A stretch of 7,684 nt of DNA from Clostridia bacterium (GTDB lineage: Bacteria > Bacillota > Clostridia > Oscillospirales > CAG-272): positions 1-7,684 of the forward strand of contig JAGAUC010000104.1 in assembly GCA_017621015.1 (NCBI GenBank), written 5' to 3'. Positions 1 through 5,659 of the stretch are shown piece by piece. Every line of letters starts with the position of its first letter. Positions within the stretch are counted from its first letter, which is position 1. The translations under genes were made by a program, and so were the position numbers. Below the pieces are notes generated by a model. The model worked only from the letters and a program-made list of their open reading frames with translations, did not search any database and was not told the DNA's origin.

Positions 1-120
1 ATGACACCACACACAACGTAGCGGACACCCCTTGAAAAAGACCGTCGTTCGTATGCCGGGACCGTCATGCATACAAAAGCGTTGTATTTCGGTAACCGTC
101 AGCTTAATTTCCGTGTTCAT
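1..120 (-). CDS. Glycyl radical enzyme activating enzyme (radical SAM), N-terminal 40 codons only
   Basis: Partial gene running off the left edge. Read on the minus strand from an ATG at 120-118, it encodes 40 residues containing IQRFCMHDGPGIRTT and then GCPLRCVWCH. C32, C36 and C39 form the CxxxCxxC motif that holds the radical-SAM [4Fe-4S] cluster. Family knowledge: such activases cleave S-adenosylmethionine reductively and abstract hydrogen from the conserved glycine of their partner enzyme. The GCPLRCxWCH form resembles activases of dehydratase/lyase-type glycyl radical enzymes more than E. coli PflA (GCLMRCLYCH). The start overlaps the last 17 bases of the preceding gene, suggesting translational coupling, and a GGTGAT ribosome binding site lies 8 nt upstream. 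Whether an extra ferredoxin-like cluster domain follows cannot be seen. Family assignment is firm; the exact partner is inferred from the overlap. Confidence 0.93.
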   Translation of the reverse strand, partial: MNTEIKLTVTEIQRFCMHDGPGIRTTVFFKGCPLRCVWCH

Positions 121-2233
121 TTTGTTCAATCACCATATCCTGCCATTTTTTATCTAAGGTTACGAAGCGCGCATTCCAGCCGGACACACGAACGGAAAGC
201 GTCGGATAATCCTCGGGGTGCTCCTGCGCCATCCGAAGCACGGTGGTGTCCACAACGTCAGGCTGCATAAAGAAGCCTCCCAGTTCAACAAATCCGCGCA
301 TCAAGGAAACAAGGGCCGCAAGTCCCTCCTCACCCTCGACGCACGACGGCAAGAGCTTGATATCGAGCGCAGCTCCTGTGGCAAGCTTGGAAAGATCGGC
401 CTTGCAATACGAGCGAATGATCGCCGTAGCCCCCTCTCGATCGCTACCGGGCGTAGGAGACGCGTTGGCCGCCAAGACCTCACCGCTCCTTCGACCGTAA
501 GGCGTGGCCAATCGGTAGCCCGACCATTCAAGCTGGCGACCAAAGGTGCTGACGCCTGCGGGGAATCGATAACCGCATTGTCCATTAAAGGAGATACAAA
601 TATCAGCAAAATCCGAGAGAAGACGAACCGCAATCGCATCAACCTCATCGCTGTCATTTCCGTAATACGCATAGCGATCCAGCATACGCCTTCTAAGGAG
701 CTCTTCTCCCTCCCAATTGTTTTTCAAAACACGCAAAAGCTCGTCAAGAGCAAGTGCCTTTTCCTCGTACACAAGCTTCTCAATGGCATACAGACTGTTG
801 ACGGTATCGGCCAGCCCTCCGAGATGAGGAGATAAAATGTTATATATCGGACCGCCCTCAAGATACGACAAACCTTTTTCAATGCATCCGTCCTCAAAAA
901 GAGAAACCACGGTGCACGGCCATTGCTTTCCCCATTTCCACGTCCCATCCGCCTCCCGGCAAAACAGGCGCTTTTTGTTTTCGACGATGGCAGAGATCTG
1001 CTCGCGGAGATCCGTAATATAGGTCCGGTACAGCTCCTCAAAGCTACCAAACGCGGGGACTTCCTCATATCCGCCCAACGTTTTTTGCTGTAAAACCTTC
1101 AAGGCGTCAAACGGATGGTACATAAAATACGTCTTTCCGGGAATCTGTACCTCCCAGCATCCATCGTTGGCAAAGGTGCGGGCTTGGCGCTCCGAGTAGC
1201 CGTCCCTCACAAGCGCACGTATCACCGTGTCCTCGTTATATACGGCAAGAATACCGCCGCCATATCGCATGACCTCGGCCACTCTTTGCAGAAGCCTTTG
1301 ATCTGTATTTTTGTTTAGTCGCACCGTGGTTGGAAAATCGCTGATACCCAACTCCTCAAGGATGTCAAGCACAAGGTATGTGACCTCGTTTGCCACCTCA
1401 TTTCCGTTTTCGTCAATGCCACCCAGTACAATGTTCTGATAATGCTGTGCGTCACCGCTTCCGATATACTGACCGTTGATCCACTCGCACCCCTTGATAA
1501 AGAAATGCGCCAGGATCTCGCGCGCCTCGCTGAGTGTGATCTTTCCTTCTTCGAGATCTCTTTTCAAATAATCACCAAGCAAGACGTCGATACGCCCGAT
1601 TCCGGGCCAATTTCCGCAAAGACGAATAAATGCAAAGGCAAACCACAGGCTTTGAACCGCCTCGTAAAAGCTTGTTGCCCCCTCAAACGGGACACGCCTC
1701 AGATTTTCATAATTCGATCTATATGCGGGAAGTTGACTCAGCGCGCTCACATAACGTCCGTGCCACACCTCAAGGGCCTCGATGCAATTCAGGCAACTCC
1801 TGGCAAACGGCTCTTTTTCCGTGTCCTTATATTTTCGATACGCCGTCTCTGCCTTCCGTTTGATCGCATTCAGACCCTCCCTCAATACCGACTCGAAATC
1901 CACGGTCAAATGACTGATGCTTGGGCAGACGGTTTTTTCCCGGTAAATAACGGGAACAAAATGTCGGATGGCCATTCCAAGCGTAGCCGCTCCGCTTATT
2001 TTCTCATTCTCACAAATGCGAACGGGGGCCTGCTCCGCAATCTTCCGTATGGATATGTCGTACTTTTCGATATTCGAAAACGCATCAAACCCTTCCACGT
2101 CGTCCAGGCATATTGCATCGGTTTTTAGCGTATCCAATCCGTACCTTCGGTTCAAGGAATCAAAAGCGAACTGCCTTGTGGTCTCCGATAGCCTTATCGG
2201 TCGTTTTTTTCCGTTTTGCGTGTAAAAATCCAT
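104..2233 (-). CDS. Glycyl radical enzyme of the pyruvate formate-lyase superfamily, unassigned dehydratase/lyase-like subgroup
   Basis: Oxygen-sensitive cytoplasmic enzyme using a protein glycyl radical. The 709 residues show the fold's landmarks in order: QSLWFAF (194-200), GIGRID (211-216), NIVLGG (267-272), NDGCWE (356-361) with the predicted thiyl-radical cysteine C359, FEDGCIEKG (446-454), EGGPIYN (459-465), ASPTPGSD (591-598) and the C-terminal RVSGW (682-686) with the predicted radical glycine G685. E361, two residues after the cysteine, matches the GCxE glutamate of glycerol dehydratase and choline TMA-lyase types. The adjacent Cys-Cys pair of true pyruvate formate-lyase is absent, so that name should not be applied. 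Characterised relatives are usually about 750-850 residues, so this one is short; no internal break is visible. The ATG at 2233 has a GGGGGTG site 5 nt upstream. The activase gene overlaps the 3' end and an AraC regulator is divergent. Substrate unknown. Confidence 0.95.
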   Translation of the reverse strand: MDFYTQNGKKRPIRLSETTRQFAFDSLNRRYGLDTLKTDAICLDDVEGFDAFSNIEKYDISIRKIAEQAPVRICENEKISGAATLGMAIRHFVPVIYREKTVCPSISHLTVDFESVLREGLNAIKRKAETAYRKYKDTEKEPFARSCLNCIEALEVWHGRYVSALSQLPAYRSNYENLRRVPFEGATSFYEAVQSLWFAFAFIRLCGNWPGIGRIDVLLGDYLKRDLEEGKITLSEAREILAHFFIKGCEWINGQYIGSGDAQHYQNIVLGGIDENGNEVANEVTYLVLDILEELGISDFPTTVRLNKNTDQRLLQRVAEVMRYGGGILAVYNEDTVIRALVRDGYSERQARTFANDGCWEVQIPGKTYFMYHPFDALKVLQQKTLGGYEEVPAFGSFEELYRTYITDLREQISAIVENKKRLFCREADGTWKWGKQWPCTVVSLFEDGCIEKGLSYLEGGPIYNILSPHLGGLADTVNSLYAIEKLVYEEKALALDELLRVLKNNWEGEELLRRRMLDRYAYYGNDSDEVDAIAVRLLSDFADICISFNGQCGYRFPAGVSTFGRQLEWSGYRLATPYGRRSGEVLAANASPTPGSDREGATAIIRSYCKADLSKLATGAALDIKLLPSCVEGEEGLAALVSLMRGFVELGGFFMQPDVVDTTVLRMAQEHPEDYPTLSVRVSGWNARFVTLDKKWQDMVIEQNEHGN

Positions 2234-2251
2234 ATATTCACCCCCAACACC

Positions 2252-2279
2252 ATTATACAGATAAAACTATCAAAAACAA
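2252..2279 (-). promoter_or_regulatory. Predicted sigma-A promoter of the glycyl radical enzyme gene
   Basis: On the minus strand a perfect TATAAT (2257-2252), within CTGTATAATGG, lies 16 bp from a weak -35 candidate TTGTTT (2279-2274). The expected start point, near 2245, falls at the GGGGGTG ribosome binding site (2245-2239), so the leader would be only about 10-13 nt. A good -10 with a poor -35 is typical of activator-dependent promoters; activation by the adjacent AraC protein is inference. Confidence 0.6.
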
Positions 2280-2288
2280 TTGACAATT
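2278..2288. promoter_or_regulatory. 11-bp palindrome AATTG-A-CAATT between the divergent promoters, possible operator
   Basis: AATTG (2278-2282) and CAATT (2284-2288) are perfect inverted arms around one A. The site covers the whole -35 box of the rightward AraC promoter and two bases of the leftward -35. A protein bound here could affect both promoters. AraC proteins usually bind asymmetric half-sites, and an AT-rich 11-mer can arise by chance, so the operator role is only a possibility. Confidence 0.3.
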
Positions 2289-2308
2289 CTACGAATAATA
2301 TGTATAAT
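2280..2308 (+). promoter_or_regulatory. Consensus sigma-A promoter of the first AraC-family gene
   Basis: TTGACA (2280-2285), a 17-bp spacer and TATAAT (2303-2308) give a perfect match to the vegetative consensus. Transcription should start near 2315, directly at the AGAGGTG ribosome binding site (2315-2321). The -35 abuts the -35 candidate of the divergent GRE gene. Confidence 0.85.
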
Positions 2309-2327
2309 ACTATCAGAGGTGATGGTT

Positions 2328-3122
2328 TTGGAAATAAAAAACGCGGAAATAAGGCTTCTGAAAAGGGGGACGTTTACCTTCGTGTCTGACCAACCCGTGC
2401 GACACGTAAAGGTTTTACCCTACCTATCCATCGCGCAGGCAATGGAGGGAAGCTATGAAATTTCCCTCGGAGGCTCAAAGGCAGAGCAAACGGGTGAGGG
2501 CGGCTTTTTCATTGCCCCTGCCGGCATCGAGCAAACCATTGTACATCACCCAGACCCAAAAAGCGGAAAAATGCGTTGCCGCTGGCTGTTTATCGACGTC
2601 GAAATAAATAAGGCCTATAAATTGGACACGATATATCGTTTTCCCACCGTGGTAAAGGATGACAAAAAAGCCGAATGGAACCGCCTTTTTGAGTCCCTTT
2701 TTTCCACCGAAAGCATATGGGAGGTTCACAGCATTTGCTATAAGCTACTCGGCCATCTGGAACAAATGGGTACTCCGGTCGTAAAGCCGCTTAATCACGG
2801 CATGGAAGCGGTAACAAGCTATATGAGGGAGCATTACACAAAAAACATAACGGTCAAAAAGCTGGCAAGCGTTGCTAATATGTCCGCATCAAACCTTTAT
2901 GCGGCCTTCAAAAAGCAGTGCGGCACCTCCCCCGTTTCCTATCTCAACCACTACCGACTGTCCATTGCTGAGCGCTTACTCCTGGAAACCGATGACACAA
3001 TAAACCAAATCAGCTACGCCGTCGGCATAAAGGACGCCCTATATTTCAGCAAGCTGTTTAAAAAGACCTACGGCGTCTCTCCGAGAGACTACCGCAGGTC
3101 ACACAGAAACAACACAAAATAG
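2328..3122 (+). CDS. AraC-family transcriptional regulator, divergent from the glycyl radical enzyme gene
   Basis: DNA-binding regulator of about 264 residues. The N-terminal part (about 15-95) is a cupin-like sensor domain: GSYEISLGG (41-49), FFIAPAG (60-66) and a CRWLFIDVEI strand (84-93) follow the usual AraC ligand-binding pattern. The C-terminal part carries both helix-turn-helix units: about 174-199 (ITVKKLASVANMSASNLYAAF) and about 222-249, followed by the family signature GVSPRDYRRS (249-258). There is no signal peptide or membrane segment. Start choice: TTG at 2328 lies 6 nt after GAGGTG (2316-2321); an ATG at 2322 would touch the ribosome binding site, and the more distant TTG at 2280 is inside the -35 box. 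Placement head-to-head with the GRE gene suggests it controls that gene and perhaps itself. The effector is unknown; cupin-type AraC proteins often sense sugars. Confidence 0.93.
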   Translation: MEIKNAEIRLLKRGTFTFVSDQPVRHVKVLPYLSIAQAMEGSYEISLGGSKAEQTGEGGFFIAPAGIEQTIVHHPDPKSGKMRCRWLFIDVEINKAYKLDTIYRFPTVVKDDKKAEWNRLFESLFSTESIWEVHSICYKLLGHLEQMGTPVVKPLNHGMEAVTSYMREHYTKNITVKKLASVANMSASNLYAAFKKQCGTSPVSYLNHYRLSIAERLLLETDDTINQISYAVGIKDALYFSKLFKKTYGVSPRDYRRSHRNNTK

Positions 3123-3127
3123 CAAAA

Positions 3128-3155
3128 AGCCTATTCGGTTGGTTCCGAATAGGCT
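3128..3155. terminator. Bidirectional intrinsic terminator between the first AraC gene and the arabinofuranosidase gene
   Basis: AGCCTATTCGG (3128-3138) and CCGAATAGGCT (3145-3155) form a perfect 11-bp stem with a 6-nt loop. Rightward it is followed by CTTTGTTTATT; leftward, just past the GGCT end of the stem, by TTTTGCTATTTTG. It begins 5 bp after the regulator's stop codon and ends 24 bp before the stop of the convergent arabinofuranosidase gene, so it can end both transcripts. Confidence 0.85.
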
Positions 3156-3179
3156 CTTTGTTTATTAAGCGGTGATTTT

Positions 3180-4652
3180 TTAATATTTATAAATCAACAT
3201 ATTCCAGGAATGCTTGCGCAAGATCACGATGTCTCTGATTTCCTTTTTCACAGGAACAACCGTAGCTTGCTCCTTGGTGTTTGTTGCCTTCAGATCGTCG
3301 GAATACAACTCGATATGCTCGCAAAGATGGGCGTTTTCATAACCGCCGAGATCAAGATCAAGCACCATATCCTCATCGGGAGAACGATTGACGGCAAAGA
3401 TCACAAGCTCACGTTTTTCCGCATTATCTACAACGGAGGTACAAAGATACGGGATATCCCATTTGTCCTTGGATTGATAGATGTCGCTTGTAACAATTGT
3501 CTGAAGCGTTCTTCCTCGCCCGTATCGGGAGGCATACAGATAGGGGTAGAAGATAGTTTGAACCCACACGGCTCCATCGTTTTCGGTCATAATAGGGGCA
3601 ATGACGTTGACAAGCTGCGCCAAGCACGCTATTTTTACGCGGTCACAGTTGTTCTGCAGGGTCATCAGCATACATCCCACAAGAAGTGCATCCTCAAAAT
3701 TATAGATTTCTTCAAGGAAATGAGGTGCTTTCTGCCATTTTTCAACAGATTGTCCCATAGTGCGATACCATACGTTCCACTCGTCAAACGAGATATTGAT
3801 CGTCTTTTTCGAGCGTTTCTTGGCTTTGACCGCATCACATATGGCGGCGGCGCTCTTAATGTACCGATCCATTTCTTCGGACTTTGCCATGAAATTGGGG
3901 AAATCGTTGGCACGGTTGCCGTAATAGTTATGAAGCGAAATATAGTCCACGTAATCGTAGGCGTGTTCAAGAACTGTGCGTTCCCAATCCACAAAGGTCG
4001 GCATATTGCAATTGGAACTTCCGCTTGCTACAAGCTCAATGCTTGGGTCGACCCATTTCATGATCTTAGCCGTTTCGGTGGCAAGACGCGCATATTCCTC
4101 CGCTGTCTTGGTACCGATCTGCCAGCGGCCGTCCATCTCGTTACCAAGACACCACACCTTGATGCCGAATGGCTTTTCAAATCCGTTTGTTCGGCGAAGG
4201 TTGGCATAATGGGTATCGGTCTCTGCATTGCAATATTCAATACAATTCTTGGCATCCTCAGCACCGCGCGTTCCAAGATTGACCGCCATCATCACCTCGG
4301 TATTGGCGCGCTTAGCCCACTCTTGAAACTCATCAATCCCCATCTCGTTGGTCTCAATGCTAAACCAAGCAATATCCTGCTTTTGGGGCCGTTTGCTTTT
4401 CTCTCCCGTTCCATCCTCCCAACGATAACCCGACACAAAGTTGCCTCCCGGGTAACGAACAATGGGAACGTCGATCTCGCGGACCAGCTCCATTACATCG
4501 CCACGAAATCCCGTTTCGTCTGCCGTAGCGTGAGTCGGCTCGTAGATACCGTTATATACTGCGCGTCCGATATGTTCGATAAACGAGCCGTAGATTCGTT
4601 GATCAATCTCACCTATAGCAAAGCTTTTATGGATGATGATTTGTGCTTTCAT
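3180..4652 (-). CDS. Intracellular alpha-L-arabinofuranosidase, glycoside hydrolase family 51
   Basis: Retaining exo-glycosidase that removes terminal L-arabinofuranose from arabinan- or arabinoxylan-derived oligosaccharides. In the 490-residue protein, E172 in GNEMDG is the predicted acid/base and E291 in SFDEWNVW the nucleophile. Their 119-residue spacing equals that of Geobacillus stearothermophilus AbfA (E175/E294). Other family marks are GSFIEHIGRAVYNGIYEP near the start, VRYPGGNFVSGYRWEDG at about 65-81, HNYYGNRAND, and a C-terminal beta-sandwich ending HSWNM. No signal peptide, so it is cytoplasmic and oligosaccharides must be imported; no transporter lies in the window. Start chosen at ATG 4652, which has AAAGGAG 8 nt upstream. 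The upstream in-frame start at 4697 would place the promoter inside the gene. Full length and intact. The divergent AraC gene is the likely regulator. Confidence 0.96.
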   Translation of the reverse strand: MKAQIIIHKSFAIGEIDQRIYGSFIEHIGRAVYNGIYEPTHATADETGFRGDVMELVREIDVPIVRYPGGNFVSGYRWEDGTGEKSKRPQKQDIAWFSIETNEMGIDEFQEWAKRANTEVMMAVNLGTRGAEDAKNCIEYCNAETDTHYANLRRTNGFEKPFGIKVWCLGNEMDGRWQIGTKTAEEYARLATETAKIMKWVDPSIELVASGSSNCNMPTFVDWERTVLEHAYDYVDYISLHNYYGNRANDFPNFMAKSEEMDRYIKSAAAICDAVKAKKRSKKTINISFDEWNVWYRTMGQSVEKWQKAPHFLEEIYNFEDALLVGCMLMTLQNNCDRVKIACLAQLVNVIAPIMTENDGAVWVQTIFYPYLYASRYGRGRTLQTIVTSDIYQSKDKWDIPYLCTSVVDNAEKRELVIFAVNRSPDEDMVLDLDLGGYENAHLCEHIELYSDDLKATNTKEQATVVPVKKEIRDIVILRKHSWNMLIYKY

Positions 4653-4674
4653 AAAAAACGCTCCTTTTTTTTTC

Positions 4675-4704
4675 ATTATACATCGCTTGACAAACACACT
4701 TCAA
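4675..4704 (-). promoter_or_regulatory. Predicted sigma-A promoter of the arabinofuranosidase gene
   Basis: Minus strand: TTGAAG (4704-4699), 18-bp spacer, TATAAT (4680-4675) within ATGTATAATGA. The predicted start point near 4668 gives a leader of about 15 nt carrying only the AAAGGAG site. The -35 is imperfect and lies inside the spacer of the opposing promoter, so the two promoters probably compete for polymerase. Confidence 0.65.
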
Positions 4705-4715
4705 TGGTTTATAAT
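4687..4715 (+). promoter_or_regulatory. Consensus sigma-A promoter of the second AraC-family gene
   Basis: TTGACA (4687-4692), 17-bp spacer, TATAAT (4710-4715): an exact consensus. It overlaps the leftward arabinofuranosidase promoter by 18 bp. The predicted start near 4722 leaves a leader of about 35 nt before the ATG at 4757, with AGGAG at 4744-4748. Confidence 0.87.
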
Positions 4716-4756
4716 GCTTTTGAGCTGATGTTTTGTGCTTTTTAGGAGAAATAATT

Positions 4757-5629
4757 ATGAAAATCGTAAATGCCGGATACCACTATACCCATCCCTCCAG
4801 CTTTGCTATCAACCGGCCAAAAGGATCGGGGGACTACATTCTATTGGTCTTAAGGACCGATGCCTATTTTATTTTAGACGAAAAAAAGCAATTCACGCCG
4901 CCAAACTCCGTGATTTTTTTCAAAGTTGGTACGCCTCAACTTTACGGTGCCGCAGGAGAAAACTTTGCAAACGACTGGCTTCATATTGAAATGGACGATG
5001 CCGAAAAAAAAGAGATTGAGTCGCTGGGGCTTCCCTTTGACACCATTATGTCCTTTGATAGCGTTGCCCCCTTTTCAGAACTGATCAAAAGCATTTTCTG
5101 CGAGAGATATTCTCGAAATCGATACAAGGAAGATTCTATGAAACTGTATTTTGATCTCATGATGCGAAAACTCGCCGAAAAGCTTTATGATCCTCATCCA
5201 CAAAAGGAAAACGCCTTTTACGGTATGCTTTGCGATTTGCAAAATTCTATCCGTTTAAAGCCACAACAGGATTGGGCGATCGACAGAATCTGCCGCGAGA
5301 TAAATATCAGCCGTTCCTATCTTCAACACTTATATAAAAGCTTTTTTGGTATTTCCATCACAGCCGACGTTCAGTACAGCCGCATAGAGTATGCCAAACA
5401 CCTGTTATCCAGCACCAACCTCACGGTATATAACGTATCCTCCGCATGCGGTTATCCAAACGACGTACACTTTATGCGCATATTTAAAAGAACAACAGGT
5501 ATAACACCCGGTCAATATCGAAAGGAGTTTATGCTACATCAAAAAGAGGTAGAAGCGGGAAAAAGCATGAACCCCTTCTCTAAAAAAAAAATAAAATTTA
5601 AAACTCCCCTCTACGGCAACCTGCAATAA
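4757..5629 (+). CDS. AraC-family transcriptional regulator, divergent from the arabinofuranosidase gene
   Basis: Cytoplasmic DNA-binding regulator of 290 residues. The N-terminal cupin-like sensor (about 10-85) has GDYILLVLRTDAYFI (25-39), PPNSVIFFKVGTPQLY (48-63) and the typical NDWLHIEM strand (72-79). The C-terminal region has two helix-turn-helix units, about 173-198 (WAIDRICREINISRSYLQHL) and about 223-248, then ITPGQYRKEF (249-258), the AraC signature end. A lysine-rich tail of about 32 residues follows (259-290); it is encoded by DNA that also forms the terminator of the convergent mutase gene. Start chosen at ATG 4757 with AGGAG 8 nt upstream, rather than the in-frame ATG at 4733, which has no such site. 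Head-to-head with the GH51 gene, it most likely controls arabinoside use; arabinose or an arabino-oligosaccharide as effector is inference. Visibly richer in A+T than the mutase gene. Confidence 0.93.
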   Translation: MKIVNAGYHYTHPSSFAINRPKGSGDYILLVLRTDAYFILDEKKQFTPPNSVIFFKVGTPQLYGAAGENFANDWLHIEMDDAEKKEIESLGLPFDTIMSFDSVAPFSELIKSIFCERYSRNRYKEDSMKLYFDLMMRKLAEKLYDPHPQKENAFYGMLCDLQNSIRLKPQQDWAIDRICREINISRSYLQHLYKSFFGISITADVQYSRIEYAKHLLSSTNLTVYNVSSACGYPNDVHFMRIFKRTTGITPGQYRKEFMLHQKEVEAGKSMNPFSKKKIKFKTPLYGNLQ

Positions 5630-5652
5630 AGCAAGTGTGCTATAGAAGGGAG
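5604..5652. terminator. Terminator of the mutase gene, overlapping the 3' end of the second AraC gene
   Basis: Arms 5604-5613 (CTCCCCTCTA) and 5643-5652 (TAGAAGGGAG) enclose 29 nt. In leftward RNA all ten pairs form, one of them a G-U wobble, and the stem is followed by a long T-rich run (5603 down to 5581), so this is a good intrinsic terminator for the mutase transcript. In rightward RNA the same position is an A-C mismatch and the tail is only CTTTTATT, so termination of the AraC transcript should be weaker. The left arm and T-run lie inside the AraC coding sequence. The large loop lowers confidence. Confidence 0.6.
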
Positions 5653-5659
5653 CTTTTAT

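Noticed and set aside
218..2128. Plus-strand frames at 218-835 and 1442-2128 opposite the glycyl radical enzyme gene
   Set aside because: Both are antisense to an intact gene with all superfamily motifs and have no motifs of their own.
104..2233. Naming the glycyl radical enzyme pyruvate formate-lyase (pflB)
   Set aside because: The active site has a single cysteine followed by Trp-Glu, not the adjacent Cys-Cys pair required for pyruvate formate-lyase.
2260..2271. GATA-N4-TATC inverted repeat in the first divergent promoter region
   Set aside because: Four-base AT-rich arms are expected by chance in such DNA and it does not coincide with a promoter box.
3210..4745. 511-codon open frame on the plus strand, antisense to the arabinofuranosidase gene
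   Set aside because: It lies almost wholly opposite a complete GH51 gene with both catalytic glutamates, shows no recognisable domain, and has no ribosome binding site or promoter of its own; a shadow frame.
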